Part shown: piece by piece, positions 32,825 through 42,382 of the stretch
How the letters are laid out: each line of letters starts with the position of its first letter
Position numbering within the stretch: the first letter of the stretch is position 1
DNA from: an uncultured bacterium
GTDB taxonomy: Bacteria; Cyanobacteriota; Vampirovibrionia; Gastranaerophilales; Gastranaerophilaceae
DNA: 64,000 bases
Assembly: GCA_905216055.1 (NCBI GenBank)
Contig: CAJMSH010000001.1
Span: 186,001 to 250,000, forward strand
Direction: 5' to 3'
Notes under the pieces: generated by a model
What the model was told of the DNA's origin: nothing
What the model saw: the letters and a program-made list of their open reading frames with translations, nothing else
Databases searched by the model: none
Made by a program: the position numbers and the translations under genes

Positions 32825-33688
32825 TTAAAAATATATTTCTTTAACAAGTGCAAGAATTTGATTTATAAAATTGCGGTATGCACTGCGATCAGCTTCTCCT
32901 GACAGGATAATATCAGCTTTTGAAGCTGTTGGATGAACATGAGTTTTTGCTTTATTTGAAGCATTTTCATATACTTCGTCAGCAGAATCTCCTAAATCTC
33001 TTTCTGCAGCGCGTCTGTAAAATCTTTCTTTTTGAACGTTATGTGATACATCTACGTATATTTTGAAATCAAAAGCGTCAACAACTTTATCAGTTAGAGT
33101 AAACAATCCTTCTGAAATAATTATTTTAGAAGGTAATGCCAATTTTACGTTGTCACGTCTGATTGCTGTTCCTGACATGTCATATTCAGGCAGGTAAACT
33201 TTTTTGCCGAAAAGTAGTGATTTGATATGGTTTTTCATTAACTCAAGCTCGAGAGCTTCCGGAACATCTAAATCGTAGTGTTTTGCAAATTCTGCAAAAC
33301 TCCCTGCTTTTTTAACCATATCAGAACGATCATAATAGTAATCGTCTGTATTTATTCTTGTAATTGCATTTTCAATACAGTATTCGTCAGCAAAATTTTG
33401 TATTGTGTTGATAATATCAAATGCAATAGTTGATTTTCCGCTTGCTGTTTCTCCTGCAATGCCGATTGAGCAAGAGCGTGTAATATTATTTGATAAAAAT
33501 AAAGCCATTTTCTGTATAACAGAAGGCTTTACTTTGCGAAATATTGAATTAGAATTCTTAAGTTCATTAGAAAAAATTTGGTTTAACTTTTTCTCAATAT
33601 AAAGAAAACGATTTTTATCGGAATTAAGAAAACTTTTAGGGTTATTATTATTTATATCTGTATATTTTTTTATTAGTGTATTTTGCAA
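32825..33688 (-). CDS. Uridine kinase/phosphoribulokinase-like P-loop NTPase
   Basis: GIAGETASGKSTIAFDI is the Walker A motif (about residue 80), NTDDYYYDRSDM matches the nucleoside-binding Asp-Asp region of uridine kinases, and IIISEGLFTL the acidic block. A helical extension of about 70 residues precedes the domain, longer than typical uridine kinases. The start is TTG at 33688, with AAGGA about 7 nt upstream and a TATAAT box before it. Substrate uncertain: uridine/cytidine or another small metabolite. Confidence 0.75.
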   Translation of the reverse strand: MQNTLIKKYTDINNNNPKSFLNSDKNRFLYIEKKLNQIFSNELKNSNSIFRKVKPSVIQKMALFLSNNITRSCSIGIAGETASGKSTIAFDIINTIQNFADEYCIENAITRINTDDYYYDRSDMVKKAGSFAEFAKHYDLDVPEALELELMKNHIKSLLFGKKVYLPEYDMSGTAIRRDNVKLALPSKIIISEGLFTLTDKVVDAFDFKIYVDVSHNVQKERFYRRAAERDLGDSADEVYENASNKAKTHVHPTASKADIILSGEADRSAYRNFINQILALVKEIYF

Positions 33689-33806
33689 TGTTAAATCCTT
33701 TTTTATTATACATTGAAAAATATGAACAAAAATTTTTTTGCTTTGTTTTTTCTATATGTTACCAAAAATAAATATAAAAAATACAAAGTATGTATAAATG
33801 TTAATT

Positions 33807-34583
33807 TTATATTTTTTTGAATACGTTTTTCATAACATTTATAAATCCGTTTTCTCCCAAATAGCGTTCTATAAAGGAAATTCTTTTATCGTGGTCGCCA
33901 ATTAAAAAAAGGCTGTTTGGCTTTAATTTATCAGCTACAAGTTTTACAAAATTTTCAATTTTGTTTTCATCAAAATAGCCGAGAATATTTCTACACATTA
34001 AAACAGTGTTAGAGTTATCTTCCATTTTAGAAAGAACTTTGTACATGTCTTTGTTTTCAAAAACAACTTTGTCTGTTAAAATATCAGATACTTTTAATGT
34101 TTTTACTTTTGCATCATGAATATCATCTTTAATTTCAAGTTTTTTATCAGATTCAGTAAAATATTTATCATAATTTTCGGTATTCATTTGCAAAGTCATT
34201 CTATCAAACATTATAGTGTTTAACATTTTGCTCTTTGCAGCTTTAATAACTTCCGGATCGATATCGTAAGCTCTAATCGGAAAAAATTTGCCATCATCGG
34301 GAGATGGATTGTTTTCCATTAATGATATTATCTTAGTGTATGCTTCAGAACCGTCAGAAGATGCGAATTGTACTACGTTAACTTTGTCCTTGTCTTTAAA
34401 ATGCCTTTTTTCGAATTTTGCAAGTCTTGTCCATTCAATATCATCTCTGAACATCCAAGTGTTAGTTCCAATTTCATCGCCATCAGCAGTTTTGTAGTAT
34501 CTGTGAGTTGTTCCGAATGATGGGTTTTGTTGTTGTTTATTATTTAAAATATTTTTGTTTTGTAAATATGGGTTAATTTTCAT
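33807..34583 (-). CDS. CheR-like SAM methyltransferase with Asn-rich tag
   Basis: After an Asn/Gln-rich start ending QNPSFGTTHRYY, a Rossmann-type core shows the CheR order: VVQFASSDGSEAYTKIISL (place of the CheR C-S-T-G-E-E loop), IRAYDIDPEVIKAAK (SAM ribose Asp) and VLMCRNILGYFDENK (place of C-R-N-V-x-x-Y-F). CheR enzymes methylate Glu residues of chemoreceptors, but no chemotaxis genes are here, and the loop is divergent, so the target is open. The start ATG has TTTAAT about 5-7 nt upstream and no ribosome site. Confidence 0.6.
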   Translation of the reverse strand: MKINPYLQNKNILNNKQQQNPSFGTTHRYYKTADGDEIGTNTWMFRDDIEWTRLAKFEKRHFKDKDKVNVVQFASSDGSEAYTKIISLMENNPSPDDGKFFPIRAYDIDPEVIKAAKSKMLNTIMFDRMTLQMNTENYDKYFTESDKKLEIKDDIHDAKVKTLKVSDILTDKVVFENKDMYKVLSKMEDNSNTVLMCRNILGYFDENKIENFVKLVADKLKPNSLFLIGDHDKRISFIERYLGENGFINVMKNVFKKI

Positions 34584-34632
34584 ATTCTATTAAAATCTAT
34601 GAAAAATATTTTTTGCCATTTATTAATAAATA

Positions 34633-34661
34633 TTGAAAATGTTAATCATATATGTTAAAAT
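34633..34661 (+). promoter_or_regulatory. Promoter of the prepilin gene at 34697
   Basis: TTGAAA (34633-34638), 17 nt, TAAAAT (34656-34661) preceded by TGT. It is nearly identical in form to the promoter of the large prepilin-like gene at 27171-27199. Confidence 0.6.
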
Positions 34662-34696
34662 TTAATATAGGAACATATATATAGGAGTTTGTCTTT

Positions 34697-35347
34697 ATGA
34701 GAGGATTTATTAAACATAAGCAATTTAATGCATTTACTTTGGCTGAAGTATTGGTAACGCTTGGTATTATTGGTGTTGTATCTGCAATGACCATACCAAC
34801 ATTGATGCAAAATCATCAAAGAACGGTTTATGTTACTCAATTACATAAAGTTTATAATGAAACTTCGCAAGCTATGGAAATGACTTTAACAGATAGTAAT
34901 GCTGTATCTTTGCGAGAATCAAAGTTAAAACGTAATGGTATAGAAAATTTCTTGAAAACTTATTTTAAAACAACAAAAACTTGTGATACCAACAATCTCA
35001 CTGATTGTTTAGCAGATACTTATACAAATATGAATGGCACAACAATAAGAGTTAGAAATTCAATTAGTGTCGGTGGTTATTGCGCTGATATCCCAAGTGG
35101 AGCTGTTGTTTGTTTAAGTGATACAGGTATGTATACTGTATTAACAGATGTAAATGGAAAAGCAGGTCCAAATATATTAGGTCGTGATTTATTCTCTTTT
35201 AAATTTGATGATTCAGGATCTTTGTATACCGGTGATATGGACACTGTTGTGGCAAATTTTAGTCAAAGTTGTACAAATGCTTCAGAAGATTCTTATGGAT
35301 ACTGTTTTGCAAAAATTGTTAATGATGGTTGGAAAATGGATTATTAA
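34697..35347 (+). CDS. Prepilin-type N-terminal methylation domain protein
   Basis: A short basic leader is followed by A-FTLAEVLVTLGIIGVVSAMTI, the class III prepilin helix with Glu at +5 and an Ala instead of the usual Gly at the cleavage point. The 216-residue length is pilin-like. A C-terminal globular domain has paired Cys (KTCDTNNLTDC, SCTNASEDSYGYC) suggesting disulfides. It is probably a pilin or pseudopilin exported by the same machinery as the protein at 27238, with the GspF/PilC platform at 50969. GGAG lies about 10 nt before the ATG. Confidence 0.85.
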   Translation: MRGFIKHKQFNAFTLAEVLVTLGIIGVVSAMTIPTLMQNHQRTVYVTQLHKVYNETSQAMEMTLTDSNAVSLRESKLKRNGIENFLKTYFKTTKTCDTNNLTDCLADTYTNMNGTTIRVRNSISVGGYCADIPSGAVVCLSDTGMYTVLTDVNGKAGPNILGRDLFSFKFDDSGSLYTGDMDTVVANFSQSCTNASEDSYGYCFAKIVNDGWKMDY

Positions 35348-35410
35348 TTTTAAGATAATGATTGTTTTAGGGGAAACTTTGTCAAGTTTCCCTTTTTTGA
35401 AGGTATTTTT

Positions 35411-37162
35411 ATGAATAAGCGTTTAATTATTCTTTGTTCGATTTTAATTGTAGTTGTAATTATAGCTATTTTTAAGCAAATGACTGATTTTGTGTATGTT
35501 AGCCCTAGAGTGAATACTTCTGTATTCCCGTACTTGGCAAATACTATAAAACCTTTAGATAAAGCTTTAAATTCAGCGTTAGAAATTTCTAACAAAGAAT
35601 ATGGCGGAATGAAATATATTTATAAGAATGCTTATGGTTCAGGGTTTATTATAGGGAATACTATCCCTAATGATTTGGACTATTCTGTTGGTGTAAATCT
35701 TGGAAAGTATAAGTATGATGGAAAGAATGCAGATGAAATAGCAAATGATTTGTTTAATAAAATATCTTTATTTCAAGCTTTGCTTTCAAGCAATATAGCA
35801 TCAGACAAAAATTCTGATTTATATTGTGAATATTCTGCATTTGATTCTATTTTTACAATGGGTACGAAACGTAAAAATTTTGTAAAAGATGTTACTTCAT
35901 CAATAGATAATGTTCTTGCTAATAAGGAATATGTTAAGTATTTTACTAAATTTTATGGAGAAAATACTTCTTTAATGTTTCCATTTGTCTTGAAGTCAAA
36001 TGAAATATTGATTGAGGATTTCCCACCTGTAATATTATATTCTGATAAAATTGAGTATTCTAAGCAAAAGGCGGATGATTCTTATTTAAGAGAATTGACA
36101 ATAGTATTTGATTATTCTTTTACTCTTGAAGATGTACGTAGTAAACAAGTTAAAGAAGTAGAGCTTGTTGCAGAGTCGTTTAATGGTCAGAGAATGCAGT
36201 TATCAAGAAGATTTTTTGTCCCTATTGTCTTTATTGGTGAAGAGTCTGCAAAATATTTACGTAATTTAGATTATTTAAACAATGATGATGAATATGTATA
36301 TTATAGATTGTATAATTATGGCCGTCATTTACAAGAAATTCAAAATTTGAATTCAACTAAAGAAAGACCAATAAAGTTACTAAAGAGAATTTTACAGTGT
36401 TTGGATCTGATTTATCCTGTGTTAGATGAAAATACAAGGGATGATATTTTTAATACTGTGACATCATTGTTAAATAGTCAGGAAGTGTATTTGTTAAATA
36501 ATTATTCTACTGCAGTTTCAAATTTGTTTGAGATTCTAAATAAACCCGGTATATTTTTTAAAGCAAAGAATGATTATAAATTAATACAATTGCTTTCAGT
36601 AATTGATAATTCTGCAAAAGAAATGCATGAAAGAAAAATGCTTTCTGATAAAGATTATAAGAAATTAAATTCAATACATAAAAAGTTGGTTTATATTATA
36701 TATAATACAAATAAGCCTGAAGACATAAAGAAAAATAGCGAATTAATTTTACAACTGCAAAAAGAGATTAATTCTGTTGAAATTTCAGCGTTTGGGAATT
36801 TGTTTAAAACTCAAAAAGATTTATTCAATTATACAAAAATCTTTAATGATGTATATAAAAATGCCGGATTTCATAAGGTTGATTTGTATTGGTTAAATAA
36901 AAATACTCTTGGAGTAGAAAAAGACAGTTTTACTTCAAAAATACCTGAAAAAGATTTACATCGTATGGCTTTAGAAAATCGATTAGTTGATGTGAATTAT
37001 AAATTTATAGATGTTAATAAAATAGATCCTTATAGAGTTAGGTATTCTGTTTGGGTTAGGTATAATCCAACAGCTCTTGAAGATGAAAATTATCAAAATT
37101 TAAAAAGAATTTTGTTAGAAGATAAAAAGAATTTTAAAATTAAAAAAGCTTTTATTTTTTAA
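35411..37162 (+). CDS. Unknown membrane-anchored protein (583 aa)
   Basis: One N-terminal membrane helix (about residues 4-23) puts a large domain of about 560 residues on the outside. The domain is a mix of beta-strand and helix with no Cys cluster, catalytic motif or repeats that I recognise. Examples are GSGFIIGNTIPNDLDYSVGV and VYVSPRVNTSVFPYL. A GAAGG site precedes the ATG. It starts 63 nt after the prepilin stop, with no visible terminator between, so co-transcription and a pilus-related role are possible. Its stop overlaps the convergent flippase gene by 4 nt. Confidence 0.55.
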   Translation: MNKRLIILCSILIVVVIIAIFKQMTDFVYVSPRVNTSVFPYLANTIKPLDKALNSALEISNKEYGGMKYIYKNAYGSGFIIGNTIPNDLDYSVGVNLGKYKYDGKNADEIANDLFNKISLFQALLSSNIASDKNSDLYCEYSAFDSIFTMGTKRKNFVKDVTSSIDNVLANKEYVKYFTKFYGENTSLMFPFVLKSNEILIEDFPPVILYSDKIEYSKQKADDSYLRELTIVFDYSFTLEDVRSKQVKEVELVAESFNGQRMQLSRRFFVPIVFIGEESAKYLRNLDYLNNDDEYVYYRLYNYGRHLQEIQNLNSTKERPIKLLKRILQCLDLIYPVLDENTRDDIFNTVTSLLNSQEVYLLNNYSTAVSNLFEILNKPGIFFKAKNDYKLIQLLSVIDNSAKEMHERKMLSDKDYKKLNSIHKKLVYIIYNTNKPEDIKKNSELILQLQKEINSVEISAFGNLFKTQKDLFNYTKIFNDVYKNAGFHKVDLYWLNKNTLGVEKDSFTSKIPEKDLHRMALENRLVDVNYKFIDVNKIDPYRVRYSVWVRYNPTALEDENYQNLKRILLEDKKNFKIKKAFIF

Positions 37163-38595
37163 TTTAATATTTTGTTTTTAGTTTTCCATAAACATAAATA
37201 ATATATAGGTAAGTATGTTAAAGGTTTAAGTATTTGGAAGTTAATATTTATATTCTTAGTAATACCTGTTAACAGGATATGTATTATAATTCCAAGCATT
37301 ATGGTTAATATTATTGTTTTAAAAATTTTGTGCGGGATTAAATAATCTATAGATTTAAAATGAATTAATGAATGGATAACAATAAGAAGGGTTATAGAAA
37401 ATAACATTGCAACTCCGGCACCTAATAAGTTGTAATGTGGAATTAATTTAAGATTTAATGTTATACATATTATTATGCAAAATATAGTTATTATCATTTC
37501 TATATATGTTTTGTTTGCAAGGTGATATTTTATATTTATAATTTTCATTAACTCATGTAAGAATAGAGTAATTGCAAAAAATGGGATAATTATATACGCT
37601 TGTTGATATTTAGCACCAAAGACAGTGTTTGCTATTTCTTTTGAGTAAAATGCAAATGTGCAAATTAGAGGAAGAAAGAGATTACAATATAATTTGATAG
37701 TGTTTGTTGTTAAATTTTTAATTTTTTTGTGTTCCTCATATTTTTTAATGATTAGTGGAAAGTTTGCAAATAAAAATGTTGATAAAATTGGCGTTAATAT
37801 GTAACTTATGTACATCCATGCTATTGCTGATATAGCAGTGTAATTAAACATTTCCATTCTTTGAAATGTATATTTGTTCATGTGTAGCAAAAGCCAAATT
37901 CCGGAATTTGTAATTATCGTTGGAAGGCTGTATTGTAATGCTTCTTTGAATAGTCCGCATTCAAATTTAAATTTTAATTCAGTTTTGAATTTTAAAATTT
38001 TGATAATGTAAATATCAATAATAACCATTCCTATTGTCATCGATATCAATATTGCTTTTACATTTCCTAAAAATTTAAACAGTGTTAAAAAGAATAATAA
38101 CTGAGCACATTGATACATTATTATGCTAAATGTATAAAGAAATGGCTTATTAAATATTCTGAGCATCTGGTATAAAAATTGTCTAATACCGCATGGAATA
38201 AGTAAAACAAGCAATAGTGCAAGTGTATCTTTAGCAATGAAATATTTTTCGGAAATATAGTTTGATAAAAGAAAATATAAAATTATTATGATTAAATATG
38301 TTGCAACTGAAATGAATATAATATTTGAATAAAATTCCGGAAGCTTATTTTGAATTTTGTATTTTTCATAAAATCTAAGAGCTGATTTTGTAATCCAATC
38401 GGTAGAACAGGTACATACAAGATTTAGCATTCCTATAATTAGTTGGTATATACCCATTTCCGTTGTAGATAAAATATTTGCAAAAAATGGAATTATAATA
38501 ATTGAATTTAAAATTACAAGGAATCTTGAAGGCAGATAACTTAAAAATGAATTAAATATAGGAAAAATATTTCTTATAGTAGTATCTTTAGTCAT
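37159..38595 (-). CDS. Wzx-type polysaccharide flippase (MOP superfamily)
   Basis: A 478-residue integral membrane protein with about 12-14 helices and few charges, in the pattern of oligosaccharide flippases: an N-terminal block with LPSRFLVILNSIIIIPFFANIL and the STTEMGIYQLIIGML stretch. These move undecaprenyl-linked sugar units to the periplasmic side. No Shine-Dalgarno is seen; a TATAAT box lies about 20 nt upstream. LPS/glycan genes elsewhere in the window fit, although no other wzx-cluster gene is adjacent. Confidence 0.8.
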   Translation of the reverse strand: MTKDTTIRNIFPIFNSFLSYLPSRFLVILNSIIIIPFFANILSTTEMGIYQLIIGMLNLVCTCSTDWITKSALRFYEKYKIQNKLPEFYSNIIFISVATYLIIIILYFLLSNYISEKYFIAKDTLALLLVLLIPCGIRQFLYQMLRIFNKPFLYTFSIIMYQCAQLLFFLTLFKFLGNVKAILISMTIGMVIIDIYIIKILKFKTELKFKFECGLFKEALQYSLPTIITNSGIWLLLHMNKYTFQRMEMFNYTAISAIAWMYISYILTPILSTFLFANFPLIIKKYEEHKKIKNLTTNTIKLYCNLFLPLICTFAFYSKEIANTVFGAKYQQAYIIIPFFAITLFLHELMKIINIKYHLANKTYIEMIITIFCIIICITLNLKLIPHYNLLGAGVAMLFSITLLIVIHSLIHFKSIDYLIPHKIFKTIILTIMLGIIIHILLTGITKNININFQILKPLTYLPIYYLCLWKTKNKILN

Positions 38596-38647
38596 AAAAA
38601 AGAAAAGCTCATAGTATTATAATCACAATAAATTCCCCAATAAAAAA

Positions 38648-38731
38648 TGCCGAAGGCCGGACTCGAACCGGCACGTGGTTGCCCACACAAGATTTTGAGT
38701 CTAGCACGTCTACCAATTTCATCACTTCGGC
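38648..38731 (-). tRNA. tRNA-Leu (anticodon CAA)
   Basis: On the minus strand from 38731, GCCGAAG pairs with CTTCGGC at the 3' end. The anticodon loop is CTCAAAA (CAA), and GGTTCGAGTCC is the T arm. A long variable arm marks a class II tRNA, similar to bacterial Leu(CAA). CCA is not encoded. The second anticodon-stem pair looks like T-T. A TTGAAA-16-TAAAAT promoter lies upstream. Confidence 0.9.
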
Positions 38732-38754
38732 ATAAATTAAATTGTCATATCAAT

Positions 38755-38782
38755 ATTTTAGCAGAAACATTTTAAATTTCAA
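38755..38782 (-). promoter_or_regulatory. tRNA-Leu promoter
   Basis: Minus strand: TTGAAA (38777-38782), 16 nt, TAAAAT (38755-38760), preceded by TGC as an extended -10. The tRNA begins about 24 nt downstream. Confidence 0.55.
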
Positions 38783-38880
38783 ATAGAATTTTAAAATTTT
38801 TATTAATGAATATTTGAGGGGGCTAATTGTTTAGTTTAATAAATCTAAAAATTGTTTAAACTATTATGGAGTGAGGGTTT

Positions 38881-39666
38881 ATGAGAATAAAAATAATTAT
38901 TTGTTTGTTTGCAATTTTATTTAATTTTCAATCTGCTTATTCCGTTGTTATGGAAGGTGGTATTTCTAAAACAGGCATGGGAAATTCAAGCAGAATTATA
39001 GATAATGCAACAAATTTACCTGTTGCAGGGGCAAAGGTTAGTTTGCCAAAGCAAAATTATTCTACAGTATCGGATAGCAATGGCGCTTTCAAACTAAAAG
39101 AAGATATAAAAGGTACAACAATTATGTCTGTTGAAAAAGAAGGGTATCGTCCGTTTTCTTTAACTATTGATGAACGTATTGCTGCAAAGCCGATTGTTGT
39201 TGGTATTGAAAAGAGTAATGTGCAAGATGTTATAATTTCTTCTGAAATGTTTCATTTAGGTGATGATAATTTCTCCTCAAATTCTGCAAATTCCGGTGAA
39301 TTTAAAGGTAAATCAATTGGACCTTTCTTTAATAAATCTTTTAAAATTGCTGCAAATGCCTTGAGTAAGAAAAATTATCTTGTTATTGGCTCTATAATAG
39401 GAATTGATACGCTTATGGCAAAAAATTTGAGGCAGAATTCTATTGTAAATTCTTTTTCAAGCCCTCCTGAAGTTTATTTTAACGGCTCAAAAATTGCAGA
39501 AATTCAGTTAAACGGTGATGGACAAAGAATTCAAATCCCAAATCGTCTTTTGCGTCCGGGACAAATTAATGAGGTGACAATCAAAACAGGAAGAAATTTA
39601 AAACAAACAGCTTATATTGATTATGATGATATTGAATTTATGAATATTTCTATCCAGTCAGAATAA
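38881..39666 (+). CDS. Secreted carboxypeptidase-regulatory-like domain protein
   Basis: A signal peptide (about residues 1-21) is followed by a CarboxypepD_reg-like beta-sandwich: IIDNATNLPVAGAKVSLP, TVSDSNGAFKLKEDIKGT and MSVEKEGYRPFSL. The rest (about 110-261) is a second beta-rich region, GEFKGKSIGPFFNKSFKI and IDYDDIEFMNISIQ. It is probably an envelope or surface protein. A GTGAGGG site precedes the ATG. No partner gene on this strand. Confidence 0.7.
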   Translation: MRIKIIICLFAILFNFQSAYSVVMEGGISKTGMGNSSRIIDNATNLPVAGAKVSLPKQNYSTVSDSNGAFKLKEDIKGTTIMSVEKEGYRPFSLTIDERIAAKPIVVGIEKSNVQDVIISSEMFHLGDDNFSSNSANSGEFKGKSIGPFFNKSFKIAANALSKKNYLVIGSIIGIDTLMAKNLRQNSIVNSFSSPPEVYFNGSKIAEIQLNGDGQRIQIPNRLLRPGQINEVTIKTGRNLKQTAYIDYDDIEFMNISIQSE

Positions 39667-39696
39667 TAAAAAACGACTTTCGGGTATAAAAGTCGT
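39664..39696 (-). terminator. Terminator of the 393-residue gene
   Basis: ACGACTTT (39673-39680) pairs with AAAGTCGT (39688-39695); on the minus strand it is followed by T6. It touches the stop of the convergent gene at 39666. Confidence 0.6.
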
Positions 39697-39774
39697 AAAT
39701 TAAGGAAACAAAATATATTTAAATTTTTATTTATATCTTTGTTTAAGTTGTATTGTATATAAAGTTTTTTATTA

Positions 39775-40956
39775 TTAACCAAATGTTTTGAATGTTGATT
39801 CTGTATTCTTTTCAATAACCTTTTGAACAGCATCCATTTCTGTTTGAATTGCGTCTTGTTCTGTATCCAATTGTTTCAAACGTAATTCAAGGTTTTTATC
39901 TTCAGCTTGTATAATTTCAATTTTTGCGTTGATGTTTTGAATAGATTGATCGTATTCATATTTATCATATTCATATTGGTTCATAGCATCATCGTATGCA
40001 GCTTGATCTGTAACAGTGTTTGTTGTAACAGCATAAGTAACTTCATCTGCTTGACCAGGATTTAAAGTAACATTTATAATTCTACCTGTTGAATCTTGTT
40101 CAAGTCTTGCTGTAACACCTTTAACTTCTTCAGTTTCTTGTGCTGAACCTAATGTATAAGTTGGAATTGAGCTTTGAGAAGAGCCTGTGTCATTATAAGT
40201 TGCGCTATCTAGTACTTCTTGTTTTACAAAGTATGGAGACCAAGTTTTAGTAGTTGTATTTTGTACATATCTTACAAGCCAATTTCCATCGCCATATTTT
40301 TCATTTAATTCTTCTAAATATTTTTGTTCTTCTTCTTGCAAATTATTTATTTGATCAATAGATAGAGTTTTTAAGTATTCATCTTTACCATCATAAAATT
40401 TTTCAGGAGTTGTTCCATCTTTAGGGGTGTAATATGTTCTTTGCCCTTGTTCGTCTTCTGTATAATATTGATCAGTAGTTTCATCATATTTTGCATTAAC
40501 GGTTTGAGTTTTTCCTTCATTATCATCATAAGTAACTTTATAGCTAAAGTCTGAAGCCGCAATTTGTGTTAAAGGTCTTAATTCTTTAGCACCTACATAA
40601 TATTTATAATTACCTTCTTCACCTGTTCTTGTATAAATTGTAGGAGCAGTTGATACAACTGCAAAATCATTTGTCCAAGTTGATGTATAGCTAATTAAAT
40701 ATGTTCCATCAACTTGTGCAATCATTGATGATATTGAGTTGCTTAAAGAACCATCTTTGAATGTATATACTGTTTTTGTGTAATCAGCTGAAGATGGAGG
40801 TACAGGAACAGTCATTCCTAATAGCTGGTTATAGTAGTTAGCAGATTGGTTAGACAAAGTTGTTCTTTGTTGGTTAACCTGCTGACCTTCATATTCAGTA
40901 TTTGATTTTCTTGCAGTAAGACCTAAAAATCTTGCCTGCGAAGCAGCCATACCCAT
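39775..40956 (-). CDS. Unknown protein with C-terminal coiled coil (393 aa)
   Basis: The N-terminus (MGMAASQARFLGLTARKSNT) is Ala/Arg-rich and followed by QQVNQQRTTLSNQSANYYNQ, likely amphipathic helices. The middle is Thr/Tyr-rich, probably beta-strand (TYLISYTSTWTNDFAVVST). From about 330 to 390 a coiled coil rich in Glu/Gln is predicted. The ends suggest a filament-like or self-assembling protein, in general outline like axial flagellar or pilus proteins; that is only an analogy. AAAGGAAA precedes the ATG. Confidence 0.5.
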   Translation of the reverse strand: MGMAASQARFLGLTARKSNTEYEGQQVNQQRTTLSNQSANYYNQLLGMTVPVPPSSADYTKTVYTFKDGSLSNSISSMIAQVDGTYLISYTSTWTNDFAVVSTAPTIYTRTGEEGNYKYYVGAKELRPLTQIAASDFSYKVTYDDNEGKTQTVNAKYDETTDQYYTEDEQGQRTYYTPKDGTTPEKFYDGKDEYLKTLSIDQINNLQEEEQKYLEELNEKYGDGNWLVRYVQNTTTKTWSPYFVKQEVLDSATYNDTGSSQSSIPTYTLGSAQETEEVKGVTARLEQDSTGRIINVTLNPGQADEVTYAVTTNTVTDQAAYDDAMNQYEYDKYEYDQSIQNINAKIEIIQAEDKNLELRLKQLDTEQDAIQTEMDAVQKVIEKNTESTFKTFG

Positions 40957-41053
40957 GACTTGTTTCCTTTCACTTTTGTTTCCTTACTTTGTATGACGGC
41001 AGAACAAAATGAATTCTTTAATAATTGTAACAAAAAACTTAACATTTTGTTAC

Positions 41054-41075
41054 AAAAATCATCCGAACGGAGGAT
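41054..41075 (-). terminator. Terminator after waaA
   Basis: Minus strand: ATC-C-TCC, loop GTTC, GGA-T-GAT (41058-41075), followed by T5 at 41058-41054. It has one internal mismatch and lies about 30 nt past the waaA stop. Confidence 0.5.
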
Positions 41076-41103
41076 AAATATTTTCGAAAATCATCATAAT
41101 GAA

Positions 41104-42345
41104 TTAGTGTAAAATGTTTTTTAACTCATCTATTACGTAATCTAGTGCACCTTGTTGAGAATTAAATACAGTTTTACAATCTTCGCAGCTTTGAATATAA
41201 AATTCTTTATCTGAAAGTAATTTGTACATATAATCTGTTAGTTCTTTAGGGCTTTTAACCACTTTCCCGGCTTTAGAACGTGATAGTATCCAATAAATAT
41301 CTCTGAAATTGTGTATAGAAGGACCTGAAATGGCAGGCTTATTGTAAACAACAGCTTCTAAAGGGTTATGACCGCCTGTTTTGTTGAAGCTTCCTCCAAT
41401 GAATGCAAAATCACAGATTTGATACATTCTGCTAAGTTCTCCAAGTGTGTCTAATATAATAATATCATTGTTTGTAAATGTATCATTTTTTGAACGAAAT
41501 CCGTAATTCAAGCCTGTTTTTGAAACTAAATCAGAAACATTGTTTACTCTTGTTAAATGTCTTGGCGCAAGTAAAAGTTTTATATCAGGAAATTCTTTTT
41601 TTAGAGTTACAAAGGCATCAAGAATTATTTCATCTTCTCCTTTGTGTGTGCTTCCTGCAATAATAACTCTATTTGAACCCTTACCAATTTCGATATTTGA
41701 ATCAATCCTTTTTACATCAAATTTAAGGTTTTTCATTACACGAGTTTTTTCTTCCGGAGCACCTATTTGTATAAATTTTTCGCGATCTTCTTCGCTTTGT
41801 GTAAGAATGCCTGTGTAATTTTTAAACAATTCGGTAAAGAAACCTTTTAAACATTTGTATGACTTGAATGTAGCATCAGAAATTCTTCCATTGATAACAA
41901 AAAGCGGAATATCTCTCATCTTGCAATAAGCTGCAAATGTTGGCCAGAGTTCTGTTTCTGCAATTAAAACAACTGACGGGTTAATTTTATTTAGAAAAAT
42001 CTCAACACAAATAGTTATATCAAACGGAAAATATGTGATAAAATCTGCAATTCCCTCGTATTTTTTATGAGCAATTTCTTGTCCTGTTTTAGTTCCTGTT
42101 GTGACTACAATTTTATAATCAGGAAAAGTTTCTTTAGTCTTTTTGATTAAATTTTCAAGGGCAATGACTTCTCCCACAGATACTCCGTGGAACATTATAA
42201 CTTTATCTCCTAAATTGGGAGCTTCAAATTTCCCTAATTTTTCTTTCCAACCCGGTAGATATTTCCCTTTTATAGCTCTTACTGCTGCATATATTGGTAA
42301 AATTAGAAGAAATATTATTGTTGATAAAATTCTATATATAAACAT
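41104..42345 (-). CDS. waaA: 3-deoxy-D-manno-octulosonic acid (Kdo) transferase
   Basis: WaaA (KdtA, GT30) adds Kdo to lipid A at the inner membrane. An N-terminal membrane anchor (about 4-22) is followed by FHGVSVGEVIALENLIKK with the catalytic Glu, and IAETELWPTF; AGSTHKGEDEIILDAF binds CMP-Kdo; FIGGSFNKTGGHNPLEAV is the sugar-donor block. ATG at 42345 is chosen over the one at 42393: a TACAAT box (42352-42357, minus strand) lies exactly 6 nt before it, giving 413 residues and a predicted leaderless mRNA. Divergent from folK. Confidence 0.95.
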   Translation of the reverse strand: MFIYRILSTIIFLLILPIYAAVRAIKGKYLPGWKEKLGKFEAPNLGDKVIMFHGVSVGEVIALENLIKKTKETFPDYKIVVTTGTKTGQEIAHKKYEGIADFITYFPFDITICVEIFLNKINPSVVLIAETELWPTFAAYCKMRDIPLFVINGRISDATFKSYKCLKGFFTELFKNYTGILTQSEEDREKFIQIGAPEEKTRVMKNLKFDVKRIDSNIEIGKGSNRVIIAGSTHKGEDEIILDAFVTLKKEFPDIKLLLAPRHLTRVNNVSDLVSKTGLNYGFRSKNDTFTNNDIIILDTLGELSRMYQICDFAFIGGSFNKTGGHNPLEAVVYNKPAISGPSIHNFRDIYWILSRSKAGKVVKSPKELTDYMYKLLSDKEFYIQSCEDCKTVFNSQQGALDYVIDELKNILH

Positions 42346-42382
42346 AAATAAATTGTATAACAAAAATATCTGAAAATCTATA

